Assembly: GCA_963790715.1 (NCBI GenBank)
Contig: CAWBPN010000006.1
Coordinates: 1 to 64,000, forward strand
Direction: 5' to 3'
Length of the DNA stretch: 64,000 bases
Source: DCFW01 sp963790715
Lineage (GTDB): Bacteria > Bacteroidota > Bacteroidia > Bacteroidales > Bacteroidaceae
The notes under the pieces are model-generated. The model searched no databases. It was not told where the DNA came from and saw only the letters and a list, made by a program, of their open reading frames with translations. Shown piece by piece: positions 16,729 to 26,479 of this stretch (within the stretch, counting starts at the first letter, position 1; each line of letters opens with the position of its first letter). Position numbers and translations under genes: made by a program.

Positions 16729-17865
16729 TTACTGAACAACAATAACTACGCGGTTCCAATCATTGTTATCAGAGAACGGTTGAGCAGTATCACCCTTAGC
16801 ATCGGTTGTAATATTGCTTGAATCAACTCCATAATCTTCAAGAGCTTTAGCAACTGCAGCAGCACGTGCTTCAGACAATTTTTGATTAACTTCAGCCGTT
16901 CCGGTAGCTTTGTCTGCATAACCTACTGCAGATACTTTCAAGTTGTTAGCCTTGATGTAATTAGCCAAAGTATACAAGCTAGCCTTTTGATTTTCGTCTA
17001 TAACAGATTTGCCGATTTTGAATCTTACTATTCCATTCATTGGGTTAACTTGAGGAGCAGCTTGTTGTACAACTGTTGCAGGTTTGCTTTGAGCTTCTTT
17101 CAATTGCTCTTCCAAATCATTGATTTGTTGACGTTGAGAATTGATCTTGTCGTTCAATGCTGCCAAAGTAGCAGGATCAACGGTGTCAACCAATTTGAAG
17201 CCTCTTTGAGGAAACTTATATGTAAGACCTACCAATAAATTGCCACGTCCTTCATATTTTCTTTCGGCTCTCAGTCCATTGAATAAGTCATCATCCAAAT
17301 TAGCATTTGCTTCAACGTTGAAGTCAACAGCTTCACTAAGTCTGAAGTTTGCCTGCAAACCTAAACGCGGAGAAACAAATTTTTTCGCGTCACGATTAAC
17401 ACCGGCTTGCTCGGTAGTAACATCGCTATTTAATTTAAATCTGTATTCTGCACCGATACCTGCAATACCTATCAAGTTAAAGAAACGATCCTCTTTGTAA
17501 GGACAGAAGATATTGGTAAGATTGAACAATGCATCAAAGTTCCCGCCTACGAAAGTTGCATTGTAATAGTTTCTTGTGTTGTTATAAAAGCCCTCATTTC
17601 TTGCTTGCCATCCATTAACCTGAATACGGGCACCAACTTCAGGAGAGAAGTATTTACCAACACTTACGGCAGCCGTAGGGCTTGTTAACTTAAAAAAGCC
17701 TGCATGAGAAAAATACTCAGAAACATTTTCTGATGCACCTATTTGACCTTGGATGAACCAATTATCCCAAAAGCCATATTGTTTAATAGCTTTTTCTGTA
17801 GTGGTTTGGGCACATGCAGCACCTGCGAACAAGACTGCAGCCATAGATAAAATTAACTTTTTCAT
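16729..17865 (-). CDS. OmpA-family outer-membrane protein
   Basis: A 378-residue outer-membrane protein with a signal peptide (residues about 1-19, ending ACA). Residues about 20-225 form a beta-barrel rich in alternating aromatic residues. A short coiled segment (AALNDKINSQRQQINDLEEQ, about 230-250) leads to the C-terminal OmpA peptidoglycan-binding domain (about 275-378), with VGYADKATGTAEVNQKLSE followed by ARAAAVAKAL. It tethers the outer membrane to the cell wall and is usually abundant. It is transcribed alone from a consensus promoter at 17,925-17,955. Confidence 0.93.
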   Translation of the reverse strand: MKKLILSMAAVLFAGAACAQTTTEKAIKQYGFWDNWFIQGQIGASENVSEYFSHAGFFKLTSPTAAVSVGKYFSPEVGARIQVNGWQARNEGFYNNTRNYYNATFVGGNFDALFNLTNIFCPYKEDRFFNLIGIAGIGAEYRFKLNSDVTTEQAGVNRDAKKFVSPRLGLQANFRLSEAVDFNVEANANLDDDLFNGLRAERKYEGRGNLLVGLTYKFPQRGFKLVDTVDPATLAALNDKINSQRQQINDLEEQLKEAQSKPATVVQQAAPQVNPMNGIVRFKIGKSVIDENQKASLYTLANYIKANNLKVSAVGYADKATGTAEVNQKLSEARAAAVAKALEDYGVDSSNITTDAKGDTAQPFSDNNDWNRVVIVVQ

Positions 17866-17924
17866 AATCTATAATAATTTGTTAAACAAATCTTCTTATT
17901 ACTAAATACTCAGTTTAAGCGATA

Positions 17925-17955
17925 CAAATATATACTTTTATATTGTTACTACAAA
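17925..17955 (-). promoter_or_regulatory. Promoter of the OmpA-like gene
   Basis: On the minus strand, TTG (17,954-17,952), a 19-bp spacer and TATATTTG (17,932-17,925) fit the Bacteroidales TTG / TAnnTTTG consensus. Confidence 0.7.
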
Positions 17956-17983
17956 ATTTTTTGAAAAAAATAACAAATAACTT

Positions 17984-18037
17984 CAAAAAAAAGAAGAGAA
18001 AGAAACATTTATTATATTATTGCTTCTCACTCTTCTT
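17984..18037 (-). terminator. Terminator after the ROK glucokinase gene
   Basis: On the minus strand, AAGAAGAG and CTCTTCTT pair around a long loop and are followed by an 8-T tract. The loop is large, so this is moderately sure. Confidence 0.5.
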
Positions 18038-18045
18038 ATAATAAA

Positions 18046-19026
18046 TTATACTAATTCTTTAATTTCCCAACCTAAAGCACTAGCTCCAAGCACTGCTGCA
18101 TCAGCATCTTTCAATTCAGAAACCAACAATTTTGTTTTACCTTTATATATATTCAAGACATTATCTTCCATAGCTTTTTGTACAGGTTTCAGAATATAAT
18201 CGCCCGACTTTGCCAGACCGCCGAACAATATTATAGCTTCAGGACTTGAGAATGCGATAAAATTGGCAAGTGCTCCGCCAAGGATAGTACCTGTGAATTC
18301 AAAAATATCCTGTGCTAGTTTGTCACCTTTGACAGCGCAATCGTACACATCCTTAGATGTGATTTCTTCAGCAGGAATATCGCGCAACAAGCTCTTATCC
18401 GATTTTGCGACTAAAAATTCACGTGCAGTACGTGCAACGCCGGTAGCCGAGCAATATGCTTCAAGACAACCCTTACGGCCACATCCGCACGGGCGTCCGT
18501 TTTGGCGAACAATGACATGTCCCAATTCACCGGCAAAGCCATCGTGACCGTAAACCATTTGTCCGTTAATAACTATGCCACTACCTACTCCGGTACCCAG
18601 TGTAATCATGATGAAATCTTTCATACCTCGCGCAGAACCGTAAGTCATTTCACCGATAGCCGCTGCATTAGCATCGTTCGTTAAAGCGCAAGGAATCTCC
18701 AAACGTTCCTCAAACATGGCTGCTAAAGGAATAATTGTTCCTCTCCATGGTAAATTAGGGGCAAATTCAATAGTACCGTTATAATAATTGCCGTTAGGGG
18801 CACCTATACCGATACCCTTGATTTTACCACCTCCGCCTACCTTTTCGATCAGAGGCAACATACCGTTGCACACAGCAGCCACATAATCTTCTATTTTGGG
18901 ATAAGCTTGTGTTTTTACCGAGCCTGAATATAGGACAGACCCTCTTACATCAACAATACCGAATACGGTATTTGTACCGCCTATATCTATGCCTACAACG
19001 TAGGGCTTCTCAATATTACCAATCAT
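18046..19026 (-). CDS. ROK-family glucokinase with zinc motif
   Basis: A 326-residue cytoplasmic sugar kinase. N-terminal VGIDIGGTNTVFGIVD (about 11-26) is the phosphate-binding loop. MITLGTGVGSGIVINGQ (about 140-156) and GHDGFAGELGHVIV (about 159-172) are the ROK signatures. CGCGRKGCLEAYCS (about 178-191) is the complete zinc-binding motif. It probably converts glucose to glucose-6-phosphate. It differs from the ROK protein at 7,098-7,919 in having the zinc motif, so the two likely have different substrates. It is transcribed alone, divergent from the exporter operon. Confidence 0.9.
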   Translation of the reverse strand: MIGNIEKPYVVGIDIGGTNTVFGIVDVRGSVLYSGSVKTQAYPKIEDYVAAVCNGMLPLIEKVGGGGKIKGIGIGAPNGNYYNGTIEFAPNLPWRGTIIPLAAMFEERLEIPCALTNDANAAAIGEMTYGSARGMKDFIMITLGTGVGSGIVINGQMVYGHDGFAGELGHVIVRQNGRPCGCGRKGCLEAYCSATGVARTAREFLVAKSDKSLLRDIPAEEITSKDVYDCAVKGDKLAQDIFEFTGTILGGALANFIAFSSPEAIILFGGLAKSGDYILKPVQKAMEDNVLNIYKGKTKLLVSELKDADAAVLGASALGWEIKELV

Positions 19027-19187
19027 GATATTAATTTTGGTTAGTTAGATGCTGGCAAATTAAATAAAGAACTACGAATATTCAAAATTTTTCTCAACTT
19101 TTCTTTAGACCATTGCAACTTTTTTGTACCTTGCCCCGTCTAATAAACGAAATTTAGTAATTCTGCCATATATATATATATAAAGGT

Positions 19188-19880
19188 ATGATACATTTAG
19201 AAAATATAAACAAAACTTATCATAACGGTGCGCCGCTCCACGTATTGAAAGGTATAAACCTCAATATTGAAAAAGGAGAATTCGTTTCTATTATGGGTGC
19301 TTCAGGCTCGGGGAAATCTACATTATTAAATATATTAGGTATCCTCGACAATTATGACACGGGTGATTATTATTTAAATGATGTGCTCATCAAAAACTTG
19401 AGCGAAACAAAATCGGCGGACTATCGAAATCGCATGATCGGCTTTATTTTCCAATCATTCAATTTGATTCCATTTAAAAATGCAATGGAAAATGTAGCTT
19501 TGCCTCTTTTCTACCAGAACGTCAATCGCAAAAAGCGCAATGCCATGGCGATGGAATACCTCGATCGCTTGGGGCTTAAAGAATGGGCTCAACACATGCC
19601 GAACGAGTTGAGCGGAGGACAAAAGCAACGCGTTGCCATTGCACGTGCCCTTATTGCCCAGCCTCAGATTATCCTGGCCGATGAACCTACCGGTGCTCTG
19701 GACAGTAAGACATCGGTGGAAGTAATGAACATATTAAAAGAGGTGAACGGTAACGGTATGACCATGATTGTAGTAACGCATGATCCGAACGTGGCTGCAC
19801 GCACCAACAAGATAATTCATCTGAAAGACGGTCTCATAGAATCAATAGAAATAAATCATCATGAGAATGATCAGATTTGA
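19188..19880 (+). CDS. ABC transporter ATP-binding protein, MacB/LolD type
   Basis: A 230-residue ATPase of the MacB/LolD class. Walker A is GASGSGKST (about 37-45), the signature is LSGGQKQR (about 141-148), and Walker B is IILADEPTGALD (about 162-173), followed by the H-loop VVTHD. It energises the two FtsX-type permeases that follow. Its last 20 bp overlap the start of the next gene, so the genes are translationally coupled. Confidence 0.95.
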   Translation: MIHLENINKTYHNGAPLHVLKGINLNIEKGEFVSIMGASGSGKSTLLNILGILDNYDTGDYYLNDVLIKNLSETKSADYRNRMIGFIFQSFNLIPFKNAMENVALPLFYQNVNRKKRNAMAMEYLDRLGLKEWAQHMPNELSGGQKQRVAIARALIAQPQIILADEPTGALDSKTSVEVMNILKEVNGNGMTMIVVTHDPNVAARTNKIIHLKDGLIESIEINHHENDQI

Positions 19881-21138
19881 CATCTGGCAAGAAATATATT
19901 CTTCGTTGCGGAGAAATAAGTTACGAACGTTCCTTACAGGCTTTTCGGTGGCATGGGGAATATTCATACTTATAGTGCTGCTCGGTGCGGGCAACGGATT
20001 GATACATGCATTTGAAGAACAATCGAAAGATATATCGGTTAACACGATTCAGATATATCCCGGGCAAACAAGTAAAAGCTACAAGGGATTAAAAGAGGGA
20101 CGCAACATTTATCTTGACGAAACTGACAGGCATCTTTCAAAACAGGACTTTCAAAAGAATATAACCAAAGTATCTGCGACAATGACTATCGGAGGCAGCC
20201 CTACTCTCACCTATGGCGACAATTATGTCGGTGCCGGCGTAAGGGGGGTATATCCGAATTATCGTGACATTGAGCCTATGACAATAGGTTTTGGCAAAGG
20301 CCGTTTTATAAATGAGCTTGACATTAGAGATTGCCGCAAGGTTATTGTAATCAATGAAAGATCGCGCAAAGTCATATTTCCGAAAAATGATGCTTTAGGT
20401 AAAGACATTAAAGTCGGCGATGTTATGTATCATGTGGTTGGTGTTTACAAAGACCGCGGTAATGAACAAAACAGCACGGCATACATACCATTTACCACAG
20501 CAAAGGCAATTTATGCAAAAGGTGATACTATAGATAATCTGATATTGACCACCAAAGGATTAAACACGGAAAAGGCCAATAATGATTTCGAAAAATCTTA
20601 TCGTAAAGTTATTGCCGAGCACCACAAATTTGATCCGGATGATAAAAGCGGTATATGGATTTGGAATCGCTTTACCGATTATTTACAAACATTACAAACT
20701 AAGAATGTGCTTAATACGGCTATTTGGGTTATAGGTATATTCACATTAATGAGCGGAATTGTCGGAGTCAGCAACATCATGTTGATTACAGTACGTGAAC
20801 GTACTAAGGAATTCGGCATACGCAAGGCTTTGGGAGCTTCGCCATCATCCATTCTTTGGCTTGTAATAACAGAAAGCGTTTTTATCACCACCATATTCGG
20901 TTATGTTGGTATGGTATTGGGCGTAGCTGCCACCGAATATATGAATTTCGTAGCCGGCAACCAGACATTCAGTATGGGAGGAGACTGGCACGTGACGATA
21001 TTTTCCAATCCTACCGTGGATATACATGTTGCTATTAATGCCACACTGACGCTTATCATTGCCGGTACATTGGCAGGATTATTTCCGGCACGAAAGGCAG
21101 TAAGGATAAAACCAATAGAAGCGTTGCAAAGTGAATAA
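19861..21138 (+). CDS. MacB-like FtsX-family permease 1
   Basis: A 425-residue inner-membrane protein with the MacB layout: one N-terminal transmembrane helix (about 22-45, LRTFLTGFSVAWGIFILIVLL), a large periplasmic domain (about 50-280) and three C-terminal helices of the FtsX domain (about 285-415) with RTKEFGIRKALGASPSSI, the coupling-helix signature. It works with the upstream ATPase. The start at 19,861 overlaps the ATPase gene; an ATG two codons later is equally possible. Substrate not predictable: such systems export peptides, antibiotics or lipoproteins. Confidence 0.92.
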   Translation: MRMIRFDIWQEIYSSLRRNKLRTFLTGFSVAWGIFILIVLLGAGNGLIHAFEEQSKDISVNTIQIYPGQTSKSYKGLKEGRNIYLDETDRHLSKQDFQKNITKVSATMTIGGSPTLTYGDNYVGAGVRGVYPNYRDIEPMTIGFGKGRFINELDIRDCRKVIVINERSRKVIFPKNDALGKDIKVGDVMYHVVGVYKDRGNEQNSTAYIPFTTAKAIYAKGDTIDNLILTTKGLNTEKANNDFEKSYRKVIAEHHKFDPDDKSGIWIWNRFTDYLQTLQTKNVLNTAIWVIGIFTLMSGIVGVSNIMLITVRERTKEFGIRKALGASPSSILWLVITESVFITTIFGYVGMVLGVAATEYMNFVAGNQTFSMGGDWHVTIFSNPTVDIHVAINATLTLIIAGTLAGLFPARKAVRIKPIEALQSE

Positions 21139-21154
21139 TATAAATGGATACGAA

Positions 21155-22399
21155 ATGAAAGCATTTGACTTAGATTGGTTTGGAGAAGTTCTTATCACTA
21201 TCACACGCAACAAGACGCGTAGTATATTAACGGCATTCGGAGTATTCTGGGGAATATTCATGTTGGTATCGATGATTGGTGGAGGACGCGGATTGCAAGA
21301 CTTGATAAGCCGCAACTTTGCAGGCTTTGCAACAAACTCATGCATTATATATAATGATAGTACCACAAAGCCGTGGAAAGGATTCAAAAAGGGACGTTCA
21401 TGGAACTTGGAGAGTAGCGACATCAATAATCTTCGCAACAGAGTCAACAACATAGCACATATAACACCATGTATATTTGACTTTGGTGCATCTGTAGTAA
21501 AAGGTGACAAGAGTGCTGCTTACACGGTTGAAGGTATCTATCCCGAATACAATTTTATTGAAGAGCAAAAAATGGCAAAAGGGAGATCTATCAACAACGA
21601 GGATATATTATCGGAGCGTAAGGTTTGTACTATCGGCAGACGAATATATCAAAACTTGTTTAAAAACGGAGAAAACGCCATAGGCCAGTATATACGTGTT
21701 AAGGGAGTTTACTATCAAGTGGTTGGTGTCACAGGCGGGCACAGTAATATTAGTCTCGGAGGCAATGCCGAAGAAGAAGTAATCGTTCCGTTTACGGTAA
21801 TACAAAAGTTATCGGGACGAGGCAATAAAGTAGATATTATTTGCATTACCGCTAAAAATGGAATTTTGGTATCGTCGCTTCATGACGACATAGATAAAAT
21901 AGTGAAAGCAGCCCACATGATAGCTCCCACAGACGAACATGCATTGATGTTCTTAAATATGGAACAAATGTTTAAAATGGTGGATTCGTTATTTAGCGGC
22001 GTACGTATTTTAGTATGGATGGTGGGACTTGGTACGTTGCTGGCAGGCGCTATCGGAGTAAGCAACATAATGATGGTAACGGTAAAAGAAAGGACTTCCG
22101 AAATAGGTATTCGCCGTGCAATAGGTGCAAAACCTAATGAAATAATGGTACAAATCATTGCTGAAAGCCTTTGCCTTACCCTGCTTGCAGGTTTATTCGG
22201 CATCTCATTTGCCGTACTTATTTTGCAAGTGCTTGAAGTCGGTGTCACATCATCGGGAACAATTGCCCATTTCCAAGTATCATTCACCACCGGTATAGGC
22301 ATGCTTGCAGTATTGCTTGCACTTGGTCTAGCAGCAGGATTGGCTCCTGCTTACAGGGCTATGGCTATTAAACCTATAGATGCAATAAGAGAAGAATAA
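21155..22399 (+). CDS. MacB-like FtsX-family permease 2
   Basis: A MacB-type permease of 414 residues from the preferred ATG at 21,155 (MKAFDLDWFGEV); a GTG at 21,131 in the same frame would overlap the previous gene and gives a non-typical N-terminus. It has the same layout as its neighbour: first helix (about 22-45), periplasmic domain, and three C-terminal helices with RTSEIGIRRAIGAKPNEIM. The two permeases clearly belong to one family but have diverged, so the transporter may be a heterodimer. The adaptor gene follows after 19 bp. Confidence 0.92.
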   Translation: MKAFDLDWFGEVLITITRNKTRSILTAFGVFWGIFMLVSMIGGGRGLQDLISRNFAGFATNSCIIYNDSTTKPWKGFKKGRSWNLESSDINNLRNRVNNIAHITPCIFDFGASVVKGDKSAAYTVEGIYPEYNFIEEQKMAKGRSINNEDILSERKVCTIGRRIYQNLFKNGENAIGQYIRVKGVYYQVVGVTGGHSNISLGGNAEEEVIVPFTVIQKLSGRGNKVDIICITAKNGILVSSLHDDIDKIVKAAHMIAPTDEHALMFLNMEQMFKMVDSLFSGVRILVWMVGLGTLLAGAIGVSNIMMVTVKERTSEIGIRRAIGAKPNEIMVQIIAESLCLTLLAGLFGISFAVLILQVLEVGVTSSGTIAHFQVSFTTGIGMLAVLLALGLAAGLAPAYRAMAIKPIDAIREE

Positions 22400-22418
22400 T
22401 ATAAAAAAAGAAAAGTAT

Positions 22419-23552
22419 ATGAAAAAGTACATGAAATTCGTATGGATTACGTTAGCTGCCCTTGTTTTTATCGGCACGTTTGCATTCTTATACGTAAAGT
22501 CGCAACCGAAAGAAAAAGTTTACAGTATTGAGACACCTAAATACGGAAACGTAATTAAAACGACCGTAGTTACCGGAACAGTTGAGCCTCGCGACAAAAT
22601 CTTAATTAAACCGCAAATTTCAGGTATCATCGAGAAAGTGTATAAAAAAGCAGGCGACAGAATAACTGTCGGTGAAGTCATTGCTAAGGTGAAAGTGATA
22701 CCCGACTTGGGGTCACTAAGTTCAGCCGAAAGCAAGGTACGTACGTCCGACATCAACTATAAACAGGCAAAAATAGATTATGACCGCAATAAAAAACTTT
22801 ATGATAAGCAGCTCATAAGCAAATCCGATTTTGAAAGCTATATACTAAAATTGAAAACTAATAAAGAAGACTTGGAGGCATCGCGCGAAAGTTTGGAAAT
22901 TACTCGTAGCGGTATAACAAAGAATATGGCAAAATACAGCAGTACATTGATTCGTTCAACCATTACGGGAATCATCCTCGACCTTCCCATAAAAATGGGA
23001 AATTCGGTAATACTAGCCAACACGTTTAACGACGGTACCACTATTGCAACGGTTGCCAATATGAACGACCTTATATTCGACGGAAAGATAGATGAAACCG
23101 AAGTTGGCAAACTAAGTATCGGTATGCCTATACAACTTACAATCGGTGCATTGCAAGACGTGAAACTGGATGCATCGCTTGAATTTATTTCGCCTGAAGG
23201 AACAGAAACAAACGGTGCCAACCTGTTTGAAATAAAAGCAGCCGTACATTCTGCCGGAGGGGTACAAATACGTTCAGGTTACAGTTCGAACGCCGAAATC
23301 GTACTCGACCGTGCCGACCATGTATTGACAATACCCGAAAGCACAGTTGAATTTGATAACAACAAGGCATACGTGTATGTGCTGACATCAGGCAAAAACA
23401 AAAAACAAACATTCAAACGCAAAGTTGTTACTGTAGGCCTCAGCGACGGCATTAATATAGGAGTCACAGGCGGACTTACTGCAAGAGACAAAGTACGCGG
23501 AGCTGAAATAAATAATGAGAATGATCAGTCATCATCAAATTCAAATAATTAA
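22419..23552 (+). CDS. MacA-like periplasmic adaptor (HlyD/RND family)
   Basis: A 377-residue membrane-fusion protein with one N-terminal membrane anchor (about 5-25). The first lipoyl half lies at VVTGTVEPRDKILIKPQISG (about 50-69), followed by a helical hairpin (about 95-170), the second lipoyl half (STLIRSTITGIILDLPIKMG) and beta-barrel and proximal domains (about 200-360). The C-terminus is a Ser/Asn tail. It links the MacB-like permeases to an outer-membrane TolC protein. No TolC gene is present here, so that partner must be encoded elsewhere. Confidence 0.93.
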   Translation: MKKYMKFVWITLAALVFIGTFAFLYVKSQPKEKVYSIETPKYGNVIKTTVVTGTVEPRDKILIKPQISGIIEKVYKKAGDRITVGEVIAKVKVIPDLGSLSSAESKVRTSDINYKQAKIDYDRNKKLYDKQLISKSDFESYILKLKTNKEDLEASRESLEITRSGITKNMAKYSSTLIRSTITGIILDLPIKMGNSVILANTFNDGTTIATVANMNDLIFDGKIDETEVGKLSIGMPIQLTIGALQDVKLDASLEFISPEGTETNGANLFEIKAAVHSAGGVQIRSGYSSNAEIVLDRADHVLTIPESTVEFDNNKAYVYVLTSGKNKKQTFKRKVVTVGLSDGINIGVTGGLTARDKVRGAEINNENDQSSSNSNN

Positions 23553-23593
23553 AGTATAGCACACCTAATCTATATAGGCGCAGATTATAAGCA

Positions 23594-23634
23594 GAGGGCA
23601 TTTTATATTTCGGTAAGAAATATAAAATGCCCTC
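23594..23634. terminator. Long perfect hairpin between convergent genes
   Basis: An 18-bp perfect stem (23,594-23,611 with 23,617-23,634, beginning GAGGGCATTTT) with a 5-nt loop GGTAA. It lies between the adaptor gene and the convergent GH3 gene. There is no clear T tract on either side, so it may block transcription both ways or protect mRNA 3' ends. Confidence 0.6.
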
Positions 23635-23699
23635 CCATTTAGTAATGATTTGAATTTTATATTAGACCGCTGATTAACTTCATCCTATTTTATTTACTC

Positions 23700-26279
23700 T
23701 CAATACAATACTTTGAGGCCAATAGTCGAAAGAGAATCTGAATTGCTTCCGTACAATATCTCATACTTTCCTGCCAACGGATGCATGGTGTTTGTTGACG
23801 TATCGAACCATTCAAAATTGTCATACGGCAACGTAATCTTTACTTGTTTTGTAGTACCTTTAGCGATAAATACACGCTTGAAACCTCTTAATTCTTTATT
23901 CGGACCTTCGACATCGCTTGAACGACGCAAATAAATTTGTACAACCTCTTCACCGTCGCGGTTGCCGGCATTTCTAACAGGAACAGTTACAGTAACACTT
24001 CTACCCTTTTGCAAAGTGGCAGTACTTAACGATGCTTTGCCATAAACAAATTTCGTATAACTTAAACCATATCCGAACGGGAAAAGCGGTTGCTCTTTCA
24101 TATAACGATAAGTACGGCCCTTCATTGAATAATCGGTGAAATCAGGTAATTGTTTAATGCTTTTATAGAAAGTGACAGGCAAACGCCCTGCCGGATTATA
24201 ATCTCCGAACAACACGTCGGCAACAGCATTACCACCTTCTTCACCGGGATACCAGGCTTGCAATATGGCATCACAATTCTGTGTTTCGGGAACCATTGCC
24301 ACCGCAGAACCGGAGAAATTGACAAAAACAACTTTCTTTCTTGCTTGCTTCAACGTTGCCATTACATTGCGTTGTACTGCCGGCAGCTCAATATCCGTAC
24401 GGTCACCACCTTTAAAACCGGGATAAGAAACTCTCATTTCTTCACCTTCAAGACTTGGAGATATACCACCTGCAAACACCACCACATCGGCATCTTTCAA
24501 TTTGGCTAATAATTCATCATGATTTATAGTATAAACATTAACCAAATTAAATCTTAGCATAGGGTTATTTCTGTATGTGGCGAACTTTAGTTCTATAGAA
24601 TATTTTTCGCCTGCCTTATAAGGGAAAGAATAAACATCTGTAGGCGACCAGGCATTCGTGGTATCAGCTACTACATAACCGTTTACCGACAATGTCACAT
24701 GACCGTTAGTAGTAAGCTTAAAAACAGCTTTTCCCGACGACTTCGGGCAGAATTCGGTACGATAGTCAGAACTGAAATTATCCAAGTTTACACCGGGAGC
24801 AAATACGGTAGCACCTTCTGTATTAAAATTAAATGGAGTAGTCAATTGATCGGTAGCTGCGGCATCACCGTTAAAAGTTTTATTATTCCAGTATGTAGCC
24901 GAAAAGCCCTTTTTATCATCCGTTGAACATTGATTAAACAGACTTGTGAATATAGTTCCATTAATCAATCCGCAAACAGGTTCATAAATCACCTGAGCCT
25001 CAGGCAACCTCGACCGAACGGCTTGCAACAACGTTATCGTGTGTGAAGGTGTTCCATTATAATTTCCCCATTGCATAATAGAATCATTGGCATTAGGTCC
25101 GATTACGGCAACCTTCATTCGCTTGTTCAGCGGCAATATACCGTCGTTTTGCAACAGCACCATTGACTCGCGAGCCATTTTAAGCGCCATTGCACGATGC
25201 TCTTTGCTGTCAACCACTGAATACGGAATATTCTGCCAAGGACAAGTTTTATCCATATCGCCCAATTCAAAGCGACCCTTTAACAAGCGCAAAACAGAAA
25301 CATTAATCTTATCTTCACTTATCAGACCTGCTTTAACCGCATCCGGCAATGTACGATAATTACTTCCGCATTCCACATCAGTACCTGTCAAAACGGCTTT
25401 AGCCGAAGCATGTTCAGCATCAGGTTCGGTATGATGTGATTCATAAAAGTCGGATATGGCTCCGCAATCAGATACTACCAAGCCTTTAAATCCCCATTCG
25501 TTGCGAAGTATTTGAGACAATAACTTATTACTGCCGCAACAAGGTTGTCCGTCAAAACGATTGTAGGCGCACATTACTTCTTTCACACCAGCTTTTTGAA
25601 CGGCATATTTAAACGCAGGCAGATACGTTTCCCACAAATCGCGCGGAGAAAGATTTTCCACATCAAATTCATGGCGAAGAGGTTCGGGACCTGAATGTAC
25701 GGCAAAATGTTTTGCACAGGCATACAGCTTGGCATACTTGGTATTGGCAGGACCTTGCAAGCCACGAATAACAGCCGCACCCATAATAGAAGTCAAATAA
25801 GGATCCTCGCCATAAGTTTCCTGCCCTCGTCCCCAACGAGGATCACGGAAAATATTAATATTAGGCGTCCAGACGGAAAGCCCGCAATAGCGTCTGAACT
25901 TGCCATGTTGTTCAAAATACGTATTCTTTGCACGAGCCTCATCGGACACGGCATTAAATACCTTATATAATAATCCATTGTCAAAAGAAGCCGCCATACC
26001 TATTGCTTGAGGAAACACTGTGGCCACTCCTGCGCGCGCATAACCATGAAGAGCCTCGCTCCACCAATTAAAAGGTTTAATGCCGAGACGTGGAATACCG
26101 GGAGAGGAATCCTCCATAAGCATTGCTTTCTCGCTCACAGTTAAGCGACCCAACAAATCTTCAGCACGTTGTTGTGCTGACAAAGTACTATCTTTATAAG
26201 GGAATTGTTCTTGAGCACAAACACTTCCAACTGTCAAAGCTGCAAAACAAAAAATAAGATAAGCTTTTCTAAATTTCAT
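23700..26279 (-). CDS. GH3 glycosidase (beta-xylosidase/beta-glucosidase type) with PA14 domain
   Basis: An 859-residue secreted enzyme from the ATG at 26,279 (MKFRKAYLIF, signal peptide to about residue 22); an in-frame start 11 codons upstream lacks this signal. The GH3 N-terminal barrel shows FNWWSEALHGYARAG (about 70-84), CAKHFAVHSGPEP (about 188-200) and VVSDCGAI, with Asp271 the likely nucleophile. The second GH3 domain is split by a PA14 domain (about 430-560, SATYWNNKTFNG), and a fibronectin-III-like domain closes the protein. FNWWSEALHG is common in the xylosidase branch, so xylan oligosaccharides are a reasonable substrate. It is not near a SusC/D pair but may act with locus 2. Confidence 0.9.
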   Translation of the reverse strand: MKFRKAYLIFCFAALTVGSVCAQEQFPYKDSTLSAQQRAEDLLGRLTVSEKAMLMEDSSPGIPRLGIKPFNWWSEALHGYARAGVATVFPQAIGMAASFDNGLLYKVFNAVSDEARAKNTYFEQHGKFRRYCGLSVWTPNINIFRDPRWGRGQETYGEDPYLTSIMGAAVIRGLQGPANTKYAKLYACAKHFAVHSGPEPLRHEFDVENLSPRDLWETYLPAFKYAVQKAGVKEVMCAYNRFDGQPCCGSNKLLSQILRNEWGFKGLVVSDCGAISDFYESHHTEPDAEHASAKAVLTGTDVECGSNYRTLPDAVKAGLISEDKINVSVLRLLKGRFELGDMDKTCPWQNIPYSVVDSKEHRAMALKMARESMVLLQNDGILPLNKRMKVAVIGPNANDSIMQWGNYNGTPSHTITLLQAVRSRLPEAQVIYEPVCGLINGTIFTSLFNQCSTDDKKGFSATYWNNKTFNGDAAATDQLTTPFNFNTEGATVFAPGVNLDNFSSDYRTEFCPKSSGKAVFKLTTNGHVTLSVNGYVVADTTNAWSPTDVYSFPYKAGEKYSIELKFATYRNNPMLRFNLVNVYTINHDELLAKLKDADVVVFAGGISPSLEGEEMRVSYPGFKGGDRTDIELPAVQRNVMATLKQARKKVVFVNFSGSAVAMVPETQNCDAILQAWYPGEEGGNAVADVLFGDYNPAGRLPVTFYKSIKQLPDFTDYSMKGRTYRYMKEQPLFPFGYGLSYTKFVYGKASLSTATLQKGRSVTVTVPVRNAGNRDGEEVVQIYLRRSSDVEGPNKELRGFKRVFIAKGTTKQVKITLPYDNFEWFDTSTNTMHPLAGKYEILYGSNSDSLSTIGLKVLY

Positions 26280-26308
26280 GGTTATCAAAATATAATTAAT
26301 TATACACA

Positions 26309-26332
26309 ACAAAAAGGGTCAACGCCTTGACC
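26309..26332 (-). terminator. Hairpin with T tract in the GH3 leader
   Basis: On the minus strand, GGGTCAA and TTGACCC pair around a 4-nt loop and are followed by TTTTT. It lies between the GH3 promoter at 26,377-26,407 and the GH3 start, so it is either the end of the phoR transcript or an attenuator in the GH3 leader. Confidence 0.55.
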
Positions 26333-26376
26333 CAATCTTTGTTAACTTTAAATCTAATACTATGAAAAGACAGTCG

Positions 26377-26407
26377 CAAATATACAAAATCCATATAATA
26401 AGCCAAA
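26377..26407 (-). promoter_or_regulatory. Promoter of the GH3 gene
   Basis: On the minus strand, TTTG (26,407-26,404), a 19-bp spacer and TATATTTG (26,384-26,377) match the Bacteroidales consensus. The predicted leader is about 90 nt. Confidence 0.65.
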
Positions 26408-26479
26408 TAAAAGCATCCAAAAAGCAAACTTTACAATATTATTTAGGTTTTTGGATATTCATTAACAGTATATTGAAAA

